Positions 1-8,647 are shown, counted from the stretch's first letter. The stretch: DNA of 22,634 nucleotides from Erysipelotrichaceae bacterium (GCA_020026035.1 JAHHRC010000016.1:1-22634); one strand, 5' to 3'. The notes: generated by a model not told the origin, from the letters alone. A program made the numbers and translations.

Positions 1-12
1 TACCATCTCATC

Positions 13-3000
13 TTAGATTTCAATTGCTTTGTTTAAATAGAAGCTATAGGCATAGGCTTTGACGTCCTTGTTTTCATAGAGGGTGTTTAAAGCCTTTTTA
101 TATGCGTTTAATTGTTTGGTATAGCGTTCTTTGATGGTTTCTTCATCCGCATGATCTGTCTTATAGTCAACAAGAATAATCTTGTCATCAAGGATCGATA
201 CGAAGTCCATGATTCCGTGGAGTCGTTCATTGTTTTGTTCGATGTAGAATGGGAATTCACGATAGATTGTACCATTGAGGGCTTCTTTGTATAGATCACT
301 TGTATGGAAGGCTAGAACTTTGCTTGCATCGTTTTCACTTAAGTTTAGACCCTCTAAGTCTTTGCTTGTAAGGAGTCGATTTGGCATGGATTCCATCAGT
401 TCATGCATGAAGGTACCATAGTTTGTTCCGCCGTCTTCTTTTTGGAAGGTAAGTGGAGCTAAGGTTGTGGAAGCTTTTGAGGCGGATGGGGTTTTGAGGT
501 CATCAAAGATGGTTACATTTGGATTGTTGAAAACTGGGAGGCTTGGGGCGTAGGTTTTTTGTAAGGAAGGACGTTGAATAGGGTTGATTGGGTAGTAGGT
601 TTCAATGACGAATAAGTCTGGGTCATTGATTTGCGCACTTAGAATGAGGTTTGTGAACCCTTCGCGCTTATTTAGTAAGCCAATGGACATATCTTCTTTT
701 ACAACATCCTTTTCCATATCGACAATGTAGAGTTTGTGCATTGGTCGCGTTAAGGCTACGTAGAGAAGTCTTGTGTATTCTTCTAGGTCTTCGAGGTTGT
801 TTTTGTAGGTGATAGCCATGCGTCTTGGGCTGATGCGCTTATTGCGGTATGGCAAGTCGTAGTGGTTTAAACCTAGGTATAGATCATCATCTACTAAGAC
901 CTTTTCTTTCGCTTCTTTAAAGGCGTTTCGAGATGTTGAATAGAGGAAGACTACTTTGTATTGTAGACCTTTGGATTGGTGGATGGTTGTGACTTCGACG
1001 ATGTCTTCGTTACGACCAACCGCCATTGCCTCAGAGGACTTTTCATCTTTGGCAGCTTCCATGAAGTTTACAAGGTCTAAGAAGCTTGTTTTGTTTTGGG
1101 CGAGGGTCTGGGTTTTTTCAAAGAGGAAGTCAAAGTTTGCTTGTTCGTTATCACTTAGGTTTGTGAAGAAGTCGTTATGACAGGCGATGGCATTTAAAAG
1201 AGCTAAGAGGCCATCAAAACGAACGATGGTATTGAAGTTGTTAAGATCTTCCAAGATGTTTGGATGGTCGTTTTTGATTCCTTTGTAAATTGAGCCATGC
1301 TTGATTTTGAGTTGTGCGAGTTGGTTATCGTTGAAGCGATACAGGTTTGAGGTGAGTACAGTGAGTAAACTGATTTCATCTTTTGGGTTCAACATGCACT
1401 TATAGATCGCAAGAATGGTTAAGGCAAGGTCAGAGTTAAAGAAGCCTTCACGGGTATCGATGTTGTAAGGAATACCGGCATAGTCAAATGCTTGCTTGAG
1501 GTACATCTTATCGCCATGGTTTCTTACAAGTACGGCGAAGTCTTTGAAGGAATAGCCATCGGTTTCTTTGAGTTCGTAGATTTTTTCGGCAATCCATTCG
1601 GCCTTCATTTGGTCGTATGAAATCTTTCGTTCTTCGTTATCGTTGTTGTTTGCTTCTGGTTTTTTGATTTGCACGATCACACATGGGTCTGGTTTTTCTA
1701 ATAGCTGATGTGGAGCACCGGTTGAAACGATGTCTTTTTCTGAATACACATCCTTACAACCAGGAACGTTCATAATACAGCCAAAGAGTAAGTTACAGTA
1801 CTTAACGATGTTTTCACGGGAACGGTAGTTGTGTTCGAGTACGATTTGGTGGGTATTTTCATCCTGCATGATGGAACGCATTAAGTCTGGTTTTGCGCCA
1901 CGGAAGCGATAGATGGATTGTTTGACATCGCCTACCCGGAAAATGGTTCCTGGCATCGATAGGGTTTCGATGATTTCGTTTTGCAAGGTGCTTGTGTCTT
2001 GGAATTCATCGACCATGACTTCTTTGAAGCGTTCTTTGTAAATCTTTGAAACGGCATAGTCGTTGGCTTGTAGGATTTGGTAAGCATAGCGTTCCATATC
2101 GCTAAAGTCCATGCAGGCGTTTGCACGTTTTAAATCTTGGAAGTGGATGCGGGTTTTACATGCTAAGTCAATGAGAGTTTGCACATATGGGATCAGGTCG
2201 TTGTTGTCCTTTACAAAGGTTTCTAGGTCATAGAGTTCAAGGGTGAGCTTTTCTAAGTTTGTAAACCATTCCTTGCGAAGGTCGGTATAGGCAATTTGTT
2301 TTCCATCGGTTGGAATCTTGAAATCTTCTTCGCCAAAGGTTATGAAGGATGCCTTAAACATATCGTAGTTACGGTCTTGGATATGTTGTTTGCAGTTGAG
2401 TAAGCGAACCTTTGCGCGTTCGAATTTATCTGCGCCTTTGGATAGTTTGTCGCTATCTGGTGCGTAGGCGCTGAGTTGATCAAGTTGGTCTAGAATTGTG
2501 TAGAAACGTAGTTCTAGGTTTTCATAGAAATAGGACTGAATGATTGGGTCGAAGTCTTTGAATGTCTTAATCTTGGTGTACGAGTTTCGTGCTTGTTCGA
2601 GCCACTCAATCGGATCTTGGCTACTTTCGGCGTGTTGTACGATATCAAAGACGATTTGTTTGACTTCTTTGTATTCTTCACAACGTGGTTCATACAGCTC
2701 AAAGAGGGCTTGTAGGTTGTCTGGTTGTTCTTCTAAGAGTTCACAAAGGGCATCTAGGAAGGCTTTGTCTTGGTAACACTTTAGTTCGCCTTCACTTAGG
2801 ATATTTGTGGCGGTTGCTGGGTCGAGTCCGATCATGTTGTAGTATTTCTTGATGATTTTTAAACAAAAGGCATCGATGGTTGTGATTTCTGCAGAATCAA
2901 GAAGAATGATTTGTTGCTTGAGGTATTGGATGTCTTCTTCATTGGTGGTTGTTTTTAAGAGGTCATTCAAGGAGCTAGCGACTCGGTTTTTCATTTCTGC

Positions 3001-3180
3001 AGCAGCGGCAGCGGTAAAGGTTACCGCTAAAATATCTTCTACCGAGATGCGGTCGGTAAAACAACGTTTTACCAAACGGTCGACTAGGACTCTTGTTTTT
3101 CCTGCTCCAGCGGATGCGGAAACGAGGATGTTTGTGCCAGTTGTATTTATGGCTTCTTGTTGCATGTTGTCGTGACTCAT
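13..3180 (-). CDS. addA: ATP-dependent helicase/nuclease subunit A (AddA/RexA)
   Basis: This is the UvrD/Rep-type (superfamily 1) helicase plus nuclease subunit of AddAB, which resects double-strand breaks for RecA-dependent repair in the cytoplasm. The 1055-residue product has the Walker A stretch SASAGAGKT (K28), Walker B VMVDEFQDT near residue 390, a HNYRSREN helicase motif, TIHQSKGLQYKVVF and LLYVALTRPMHKLY near residue 800, and a C-terminal RecB-type nuclease with GIMDF and VDYKTDHAD near residue 1005. It is somewhat shorter than the roughly 1200 residues usual for the family, but every core motif is present. The ATG has an AAAGGAG ribosome site 7 bases upstream and overlaps the addB stop (TAATG), so the two are translationally coupled. 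The stop lies 13 bases from the window edge; any terminator is outside. Confidence 0.97.
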   Translation of the reverse strand: MSHDNMQQEAINTTGTNILVSASAGAGKTRVLVDRLVKRCFTDRISVEDILAVTFTAAAAAEMKNRVASSLNDLLKTTTNEEDIQYLKQQIILLDSAEITTIDAFCLKIIKKYYNMIGLDPATATNILSEGELKCYQDKAFLDALCELLEEQPDNLQALFELYEPRCEEYKEVKQIVFDIVQHAESSQDPIEWLEQARNSYTKIKTFKDFDPIIQSYFYENLELRFYTILDQLDQLSAYAPDSDKLSKGADKFERAKVRLLNCKQHIQDRNYDMFKASFITFGEEDFKIPTDGKQIAYTDLRKEWFTNLEKLTLELYDLETFVKDNNDLIPYVQTLIDLACKTRIHFQDLKRANACMDFSDMERYAYQILQANDYAVSKIYKERFKEVMVDEFQDTSTLQNEIIETLSMPGTIFRVGDVKQSIYRFRGAKPDLMRSIMQDENTHQIVLEHNYRSRENIVKYCNLLFGCIMNVPGCKDVYSEKDIVSTGAPHQLLEKPDPCVIVQIKKPEANNNDNEERKISYDQMKAEWIAEKIYELKETDGYSFKDFAVLVRNHGDKMYLKQAFDYAGIPYNIDTREGFFNSDLALTILAIYKCMLNPKDEISLLTVLTSNLYRFNDNQLAQLKIKHGSIYKGIKNDHPNILEDLNNFNTIVRFDGLLALLNAIACHNDFFTNLSDNEQANFDFLFEKTQTLAQNKTSFLDLVNFMEAAKDEKSSEAMAVGRNEDIVEVTTIHQSKGLQYKVVFLYSTSRNAFKEAKEKVLVDDDLYLGLNHYDLPYRNKRISPRRMAITYKNNLEDLEEYTRLLYVALTRPMHKLYIVDMEKDVVKEDMSIGLLNKREGFTNLILSAQINDPDLFVIETYYPINPIQRPSLQKTYAPSLPVFNNPNVTIFDDLKTPSASKASTTLAPLTFQKEDGGTNYGTFMHELMESMPNRLLTSKDLEGLNLSENDASKVLAFHTSDLYKEALNGTIYREFPFYIEQNNERLHGIMDFVSILDDKIILVDYKTDHADEETIKERYTKQLNAYKKALNTLYENKDVKAYAYSFYLNKAIEI

Positions 3181-5780
3181 TAGAACGCTCCTTTCAATTT
3201 TTCGGAAATAATGAAATCAGGGTCCTTTGGTTTGCCTTTGAAGGCACAAATGGACTTGTATTTACAGAATGTACAAGCATTCGTTGACGGGGAGACCGCG
3301 ATATTTCCCTCTTTTAGTTTTCGAGCAAAGGTTTCGTAGATTTCAATTAAGGCTTCTTTGGTGGTGTCGTAATTGTACATTGATGTATCTGTACGTTGGG
3401 TTGGATCATATAGCATTTTGTATTCATCGTCAGTTAAATCATCCATTGCGAATGGCCAACCTGTCATACGACGGTTATTGATATAGGTGTTGTATAAGAT
3501 TTCTTCGGTTAGTTCTGTCATGTGGATGCCTTTTGATTTGCTAAAGGTTCCACAGCCTAATTGGCAGCTTGGATTTCCAAAGGAGTAATAATAAGCTCCT
3601 CCGGCAGTTAGGTTGCTTGTTTCTTTATAGGCCACAAGGTACGTAAGAAGTTGAAGTTGTAATCCACGACGAACTTCGCTATCGGAAAGTCGTTTCGCAC
3701 TGGATTTGTAGTCGATGACATGGAATTGGTCGTTGTAGGTATCAATACGGTCAATCACACCATGCATAGAGATTTCATCGGTTAATGCAAAGTTAAACCA
3801 ATGTTCGGTTTCGGTTGTTTTAAACGCGGTTGTTTGTTCGTAGGCTTTTAAGAAGATAAGGGAATCGTAGAGGCTAGAAACCATGCGTTTTTTGGTGAGG
3901 TTGATTTCGGCTTGTTGGTGTGGTTGTAGTTTTAAGAGGTCATTGAAATGTGGTTCAACGAGGGATTCGATTTCTTCTTTGGTGGTATTGACATAGTCCT
4001 TGCCTTTTTCATTGACGATTTGTTCCATGAAGGCATGTTGAATCTTACCTGCTGTAGCAGCGTCAAGTTGGGCGTATGAGAATTCATCGACTTTAAGTCC
4101 GGATTGAATGAAGTAGGAGAATGGGCAATGGAAGAAGCGTTCGACACGGCTAATGGAAGAGTTGATCTTGCCTTCTTCAAAGAAGAGTTCTTTGGCAAGG
4201 TCAGAATCGAGTTGGTGGATTGGTTTTAGGGTAGGTTGAGTTGTTAAGAGGTGGAATGGTTTGATGGTGAGGTCGTCGTTTTCTTTGAACATTGATTCGA
4301 TGTGGAACGAGAGTTGGACTTCTTTTCCTTGGTAGTCGTTTGTGTAATAGGAGTATACAAGGTGATTTGCGGAGTGTTTGATCCAGTTGAGTTGGCTCAT
4401 ATAAAGGGTATGGCGTTTTTCTAGGCTTGGTAGGCTTGTAATTTCTTTGGTGTAAGTTTCATCAAAGAGGCCATTACGTAATGGCATGCCTGGATAGCTT
4501 TTGGCATTACAACCGACAATGTAGGTGGTTTCTTGTGGAGATACGACATGGGTAAGGTCTGTTACCATGATGAAGTCGGTGTGGTAGTTGGCAAGTTTTA
4601 CTTTCATTGCGTCAATACGACGTAATAAGAAGATGGCATCTTCTTTGGTTTCAACCAGTGGTAAGGCGTCGTTTAAAGCAGAACGAATGGATTTTGCGAG
4701 GTTTAATTCATCGTTATTGGCAAGGTGTCTATTGGTTTGGAAGATGGTGTAGGCATTTTGGAGGGCTTCATTTGGGGTTTTGGATTGGAGGAGGCGGTTT
4801 AAGTCTTCATGTATTTCTTCCATGTAGGAAGTAGCACGAGCGGCCATGTCTAAGTAGTGGTCTTTTTCGCGTTTGAACATGGTGTCATCTAGGGTGGAGA
4901 AGTCTAGGATTTTGCCTGGTTCGACCATGACGGTTTGAATGAATTGTAAAAGGTCACTATTTACGGATTTGTTGAAGCAGTTTGTCGCAATGGCTTCAAC
5001 GAGGGCATCGCTTGTTTTGAAAAGGGCGACACTTGCAAGGTTTACAAAGATTGTGGATGCGTGTAGTGGTTTTGTTTCGTGGATGGAAGAGAATGGGATG
5101 TTGTAACGCGTGAAGACTTGCTTTAAGACAGGGTATTGGTTCTTGTAGGAACATAGGATGATGTTGGCTGGTGTATTTTTCTTGATGATGTCTTGAGCGA
5201 TGGCTTCGATTTCTTGGCGCATGCTTAAAGCACAACGCAGTTCTTTGGTTTGTGCTTCGTTGTGTTGGTAAGATATCTCTAGTTCTGGTTTTTTGGTTAA
5301 GAGTTGTTCTAAGAATTGGTGGTGGAAGTAATTGGTGTCGAAGCGTTCATGAATCGATAGGTTTTCGGTGTTTAGAAGTTTTGTGAGGACTTCTTCTTGC
5401 ATGGCGTATTGTTTGTGCTCGACTAAGTCATAAGTGAGTATGTCTTCTAAGATGGCTTTGAGTTCTTTGTTGGCTGGTGTGTTGGTTGGAAGTTGTGTGG
5501 TTGGTACGTGGTATAGGGCAAGTTCTTTTGCGAAGGTTACGACTTCGTTAATAAAGCTTGGAAACAGAAACATTGGGGCGTAGATTGGGTAGTTGTCTTT
5601 GTTTGCTTGTAAACGTTTTGCGCATGTTAAAAGGAGTGCTTCTTGGTGTTTTGCACTTGTGACGTGGAATAGGTTGTTTAGGCTTATAAGGTTTACGCCT
5701 TTTACGATGCCGTTATGTTTCTTGGCTTCGTTGTGGTAGTAGCTTTGCCGTAAATGGTCTTGGATGAGTATTGTTTGCAT
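3180..5780 (-). CDS. addB: ATP-dependent helicase/nuclease subunit B (AddB/RexB)
   Basis: This is the second AddAB subunit, with a RecB-type nuclease that cuts the complementary strand. Counting from the chosen start it has 866 residues. The iron-sulfur-linked nuclease signature is visible: an isolated cysteine in RFFHCPFSYF (C552), HGVIDRID followed by HVIDYKSSAKRL (D690, K692), and a C-terminal CX2CX5C cluster (C836, C839, C845). I chose the ATG at 5780 because AAGGAGG lies 5 bases upstream; an in-frame ATG 12 codons earlier has no such site. Many AddB proteins are near 1100-1170 residues and some begin with a Walker A P-loop; here the N-terminus has none, as in RexB-like members, and the protein is short. 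It is the first gene of the addB-addA operon. Confidence 0.95.
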   Translation of the reverse strand: MQTILIQDHLRQSYYHNEAKKHNGIVKGVNLISLNNLFHVTSAKHQEALLLTCAKRLQANKDNYPIYAPMFLFPSFINEVVTFAKELALYHVPTTQLPTNTPANKELKAILEDILTYDLVEHKQYAMQEEVLTKLLNTENLSIHERFDTNYFHHQFLEQLLTKKPELEISYQHNEAQTKELRCALSMRQEIEAIAQDIIKKNTPANIILCSYKNQYPVLKQVFTRYNIPFSSIHETKPLHASTIFVNLASVALFKTSDALVEAIATNCFNKSVNSDLLQFIQTVMVEPGKILDFSTLDDTMFKREKDHYLDMAARATSYMEEIHEDLNRLLQSKTPNEALQNAYTIFQTNRHLANNDELNLAKSIRSALNDALPLVETKEDAIFLLRRIDAMKVKLANYHTDFIMVTDLTHVVSPQETTYIVGCNAKSYPGMPLRNGLFDETYTKEITSLPSLEKRHTLYMSQLNWIKHSANHLVYSYYTNDYQGKEVQLSFHIESMFKENDDLTIKPFHLLTTQPTLKPIHQLDSDLAKELFFEEGKINSSISRVERFFHCPFSYFIQSGLKVDEFSYAQLDAATAGKIQHAFMEQIVNEKGKDYVNTTKEEIESLVEPHFNDLLKLQPHQQAEINLTKKRMVSSLYDSLIFLKAYEQTTAFKTTETEHWFNFALTDEISMHGVIDRIDTYNDQFHVIDYKSSAKRLSDSEVRRGLQLQLLTYLVAYKETSNLTAGGAYYYSFGNPSCQLGCGTFSKSKGIHMTELTEEILYNTYINNRRMTGWPFAMDDLTDDEYKMLYDPTQRTDTSMYNYDTTKEALIEIYETFARKLKEGNIAVSPSTNACTFCKYKSICAFKGKPKDPDFIISEKLKGAF

Positions 5781-5806
5781 AGGATCCTCCTTGAATTTAT
5801 AGAGGT

Positions 5807-5835
5807 ATTGTACCATATTCCCTGTTCGTTTTTAA
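5807..5835 (-). promoter_or_regulatory. Candidate promoter for addB-addA
   Basis: Read on the minus strand: -35 TTAAAA (5830-5835), a 17-base spacer, and -10 TACAAT (5807-5812) preceded by TGG, an extended -10. It lies 27 bases before the addB ATG. This is a sigma-A-type match by eye; the start site is inferred. Confidence 0.6.
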
Positions 5836-5916
5836 GTACAGAATAGGTTTGTATAGAAAATGTATTGAAACAGATGGTCGATTGTTCGTTATTTATGGGA
5901 TTTTGAGGTGTTTTGT

Positions 5917-5944
5917 TTGTTTTTTATGTTGGAATGGTTATAAT
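5917..5944 (+). promoter_or_regulatory. Candidate promoter for the 5973 gene
   Basis: A perfect TATAAT (5939-5944) follows a weak -35 TTGTTT (5917-5922) with a 16-base spacer. It lies 28 bases before the ATG. The 5817-5972 gap therefore carries divergent promoters; the remaining AT-rich sequence shows no other clear signal. Confidence 0.6.
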
Positions 5945-5972
5945 AAACTTGTAAATATGTACGGAGGCGAAC

Positions 5973-6788
5973 ATGACAATTTGTACGATTTTAGATTCAC
6001 AGATCGATCAGCGTAAATTCGGTGACGATTGCACGTTTAATGGCTACTTGGAAGACTATTTGAATCTTGAAGTAGACATTGACGAGACTTTGAAAGAAGC
6101 GTTTGCAGGTATTCTAAACATTGATCAGGATGTTAAGATTTGTGTTGGCTTGAAGGACACAGTGAATAAAGCGGCCATTTCGAATCAAATCATTCGTTAT
6201 AAGGATGTGTTTAAGTTCGAAGGAAAACAGTTGGTGTATCCTTACCTTCTTTATACGGAGAAAGAGGGCGTGGAACGTGCTTTGTTGGTGGTTCCTTATT
6301 CTGCTTATAGCTTCATCTTTGCGAAAGGGTATTACTACTGTATGACTGAGCCTGATGGAATGTTTATTGATAGTAAGAACGAGATTGTAGCGATTAGTAG
6401 TAATGATCCGGAGTTGATTGTGAAGACGTTTGCGGATTCCTTTGATACAAGAGCGGGAGCGGTTCAAAGAAAGTTGGATCATATGTTCTTTAAGAGCTAT
6501 GATGAGCTAAAGGAAGCGGCTTTGGATTGTGCAAAGAAGATGAAGGAACATGTGGTGGTGGAACTTGCGCCAATCGAGGAACGTACACCTTTGATTCGTG
6601 AGTATATCATTCATTGGTTCTTGTTAAAGAAGGTATTGTATGTGCAATACATGGTGAATAAGTCGTTCTTGAATGACCGTCATAATGGTAGTATCAAGAA
6701 ACAACGTAACCAGGCAAAGATGAATGCCGATGAAGTTAGTTTCATGAGTTTCTCAGACATGTGGCGTATTCCATTTGCGAGTGAATAA
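5973..6788 (+). CDS. Hypothetical protein, 271 residues
   Basis: I do not recognise this protein. It is a soluble-looking 271-residue product with no signal peptide and no obvious catalytic signature. Residues 1-90 are acidic and mixed. Residues about 90-150 are rich in aromatic and beta-prone residues (LLVVPYSAYSFIFAKGYYY). The last 120 residues look helical, with charged KELKEAA-type stretches and an aromatic IIHWFLLKKVLYVQYM helix that might pack as a hydrophobic core or briefly contact membrane. A strong GGAGG ribosome site 5-6 bases before the ATG, its own TATAAT promoter and a following terminator make it a real single-gene unit. It is divergent from addB, and nothing in the context assigns a role. 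Confidence 0.8.
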   Translation: MTICTILDSQIDQRKFGDDCTFNGYLEDYLNLEVDIDETLKEAFAGILNIDQDVKICVGLKDTVNKAAISNQIIRYKDVFKFEGKQLVYPYLLYTEKEGVERALLVVPYSAYSFIFAKGYYYCMTEPDGMFIDSKNEIVAISSNDPELIVKTFADSFDTRAGAVQRKLDHMFFKSYDELKEAALDCAKKMKEHVVVELAPIEERTPLIREYIIHWFLLKKVLYVQYMVNKSFLNDRHNGSIKKQRNQAKMNADEVSFMSFSDMWRIPFASE

Positions 6789-6800
6789 TTTGTGAGTAAG

Positions 6801-6828
6801 TACCTGTAGGTTTCTACAGGTATTTTTT
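6801..6828 (+). terminator. Intrinsic terminator after the 5973 gene
   Basis: A perfect 9-bp stem TACCTGTAG/CTACAGGTA with a GTTT loop is followed by six T residues. It separates the hypothetical gene from the antitoxin-Fic unit. Confidence 0.93.
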
Positions 6829-6856
6829 GATATAGAATGGCTTTCTTTTTTGATAG

Positions 6857-6882
6857 CTATCGTATATGGTATACGGTGATAG
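6857..6882. promoter_or_regulatory. Dyad upstream of the antitoxin-fic pair
   Basis: The perfect dyad CGTATA-TGG-TATACG (6861-6875) extends outward to CTATC (6857-6861) and GATAG (6878-6882), with a 3-base bulge on the right. It ends where the antitoxin ribosome site begins. A TTGATA -35-like hexamer lies at 6850-6855, inside the palindrome GATAGCTATC (6852-6861). The arrangement suits an autoregulatory operator or an mRNA hairpin that limits antitoxin translation. A transcription start was not identified with confidence. Confidence 0.4.
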
Positions 6883-6893
6883 AGGTGTTATAT

Positions 6894-7073
6894 ATGAGGG
6901 AAAAAGAATTACGACAGAAACAAGTTCAGAAATGGATTGTCATGGCGAGTGCGGATGGGTCAAAACCGAATCCGTTTAGTATGCATTTGTTAGAGAAATA
7001 CTACATTGAAGGGAAGCTTACACTAGAAGAAGTCGATGACATTGTGATGGCGGCTGTAAAGGAGTTCCGTTAA
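6894..7073 (+). CDS. Small VbhA-like antitoxin paired with Fic
   Basis: This 59-residue protein resembles stand-alone class I Fic antitoxins (VbhA family), which insert an inhibitory helix into the ATP site of the partner Fic protein. The order fits: an N-terminal helix ending at WIVMASADG, then a second helical part with LLEKYYIEGKLTLEEVDDIV, like the usual LLxxYxxGEISxDE region. The canonical inhibitory signature is (S/T)xxxE(G/N); here the aligned stretch is MASADG, with Met in the S/T position (M17) and Asp for Glu (D21). I chose the ATG at 6894 because GAGGTG lies just upstream; an in-frame ATG at 6837 would read through the dyad and has no ribosome site. The stop overlaps the fic start (TAATG). 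Confidence 0.72.
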   Translation: MREKELRQKQVQKWIVMASADGSKPNPFSMHLLEKYYIEGKLTLEEVDDIVMAAVKEFR

Positions 7074-7726
7074 TGGCATTGTTTAAACGAAAAAGTGAAG
7101 CGAAGGATGCACGCAAACAGTGGGGAATGTATGTGGATGCATCTGGGACGTTGAAGAATAAGATTGATGAAGGTGATGCGTCGATTCTTGCAAAGAAAGA
7201 AGAAGCGATGTTAATGATGAAATTGGCACGGAATGAGGAGTTTGATTTCCACGCGTTTACGCTTGATGATTACAAGGCCTATCATCAGTATTTGTTTGGA
7301 TCGTTGTATGAATTTGCTGGAACGATTCGAACGGTGAATATGAAGAAGGCGGAACGTGTATTAGATGGTCATTCCGTGAAGTATACGGATGTGGAATCGA
7401 TTGAACGTGAGGCGATGGAAATCTTTGGGGAGTTATTGCATTATGATGTGTTTCGCTACCAAGATGATAAAGAAGGGCAGTTGTGGTTTTTAGCGAGTCA
7501 TATGGCAGATCTTTGGAAAGTGCATATGTTCCGCGAAGGGAATACAAGAACGACATTTAGTTTTATGATTGCCTATGCCAATGCCTATATGCAGTACCAA
7601 TATGATCCATCAAAATTGTATGGAAAGTTGGATATGAGTATTCGTGATGCGCTTGTGTATGCAAATTGTGAAGAAGAGCCAAATATCAATTATCTATTGA
7701 ATTATTTGCGGATGATGATGGTATAA
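7073..7726 (+). CDS. Fic-domain protein (probable AMPylase/nucleotide transferase)
   Basis: Fic proteins typically transfer AMP from ATP to a hydroxyl on a target protein. The 217-residue product carries the Fic loop HMFREGNTRTTF at 151-162: catalytic His151, acidic Glu155, the GN turn and first Arg159 are present, but the second Arg of the classic HxFx(D/E)GNxRxxR motif is Phe162. Upstream, FAGTIRTVNMKK (81-92) matches the flap that positions the target side chain. I recall similar HPFREGNTRT motifs lacking the second Arg in other Bacillota Fic proteins. The second Arg normally holds the ATP gamma-phosphate and pairs with the antitoxin Glu, so its loss together with Glu-to-Asp in the antitoxin is notable. 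Translation is coupled to the antitoxin by a 1-base overlap. The target is unknown. Confidence 0.87.
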   Translation: MALFKRKSEAKDARKQWGMYVDASGTLKNKIDEGDASILAKKEEAMLMMKLARNEEFDFHAFTLDDYKAYHQYLFGSLYEFAGTIRTVNMKKAERVLDGHSVKYTDVESIEREAMEIFGELLHYDVFRYQDDKEGQLWFLASHMADLWKVHMFREGNTRTTFSFMIAYANAYMQYQYDPSKLYGKLDMSIRDALVYANCEEEPNINYLLNYLRMMMV

Positions 7727-7751
7727 TTTACGCAAAAGAGGAAGTGTCATT

Positions 7752-8600
7752 ATGTCAGATGAGAAGTGGAAATATTTGTGTTTTGCCTTTCTTGGCATGT
7801 TGTTTGTGTTGAATGTGGATCAAGATATTCTTGGTGTCACTGGTATGCTTTTTGGGTTCTATTATGCTTTCACGGGCTTTATGAATGCGAATCAGAAAAA
7901 GAAGGAAGTAGATCGTCATGTAGAGCGTGTAAATACGTCGCATACAAGAGAAGAAGTCAATGTCATTGAAGCGTATTTGAAGACGGTGTTTGTGTATGAT
8001 GTTCGTAAGTGTGTGGTGAATGATGCGGTGGAGTTGCGTCTTAATAGTAATGTTTATCGGTCATTGGATGATGTGGATGTCTTTTTGAATGGGAAACGCT
8101 TTGGCTCATTGCAAGACTATAAACGGCGCAATGGAAAAGAATATAATCGCTTGTTTGATTTGCTTTTAAGTGATGCAAGTGCTTTGCGACAAAAGGAATC
8201 GTATGAAGACTTTGTAACGAAGTTAAATGGGTATGTGTCGCTTGTTGAAGATGATGAAGTGAAGGTTGCGATTGAAGATACGATTCAAAACTTGAAACAG
8301 TTAGAGGCGCATCGTTCGTATTTGCGTAAGGATGTTGTGTCGTATGAGAAGGTGTATGCGTACTATATGCCGATGTTAGTGAAGATCTTGGATCAGTTTA
8401 CGTCGATTCAAGTAGCGAAGGAAGACGAGCAATATATGCATACGTTGCGAAATTTGCATCGCAGCTTGTTGTCGATTAATATGGCGCTTGAGTCGATGTT
8501 AATTGAGTCAACGAATGAGGAGTTTGTGAACTTGTCACAGGACATTCAAAACTTGGATGCGTTGTTAAAACAAGATGGCTTTAAGGAAAACGAATATTAG
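7752..8600 (+). CDS. XpaC-like (5-bromo-4-chloroindolyl phosphate hydrolysis family) membrane protein, copy 1
   Basis: This 282-residue protein resembles the XpaC/Halogen_Hydrol family, named for a hydrolysis phenotype but of unclear real function. An N-terminal pair of hydrophobic segments (about residues 6-44) would anchor it in the membrane. A soluble part holds a RSLDDVDVFLNGKRFGSL block (about 97-115), and a helical C-terminal domain has YYMPMLVKILDQF and ends LDALLKQDGF, the family's usual terminal pattern. It starts 25 bases after fic behind AGAGGAAGTG, with no terminator between, so it may belong to the antitoxin-fic operon; a TATAAT at 7722-7727, inside the end of fic, could give extra transcription. 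It is paralogous to the next gene. Confidence 0.75.
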   Translation: MSDEKWKYLCFAFLGMLFVLNVDQDILGVTGMLFGFYYAFTGFMNANQKKKEVDRHVERVNTSHTREEVNVIEAYLKTVFVYDVRKCVVNDAVELRLNSNVYRSLDDVDVFLNGKRFGSLQDYKRRNGKEYNRLFDLLLSDASALRQKESYEDFVTKLNGYVSLVEDDEVKVAIEDTIQNLKQLEAHRSYLRKDVVSYEKVYAYYMPMLVKILDQFTSIQVAKEDEQYMHTLRNLHRSLLSINMALESMLIESTNEEFVNLSQDIQNLDALLKQDGFKENEY

Positions 8601-8624
8601 AGGTAGCTTGGCTACTTCTTTTTT
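8601..8624 (+). terminator. Short intrinsic terminator after XpaC-like copy 1
   Basis: A 7-bp stem AGGTAGC/GCTACTT (one G-U pair) with a TTG loop begins right after the stop codon and is followed by C and six T residues. It is a small hairpin and may be leaky toward the next gene. Confidence 0.75.
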
Positions 8625-8641
8625 GTTTGCGGGAAAGATTG

Positions 8642-8647
8642 TATAAT
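8642..8647 (+). promoter_or_regulatory. -10 box for XpaC-like copy 2
   Basis: A perfect TATAAT lies 20 bases before the ATG, just after the terminator of copy 1. No convincing -35 was found at 16-18 bases, where the terminator T-run lies, so the promoter is inferred from the -10 and the context. Confidence 0.5.
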
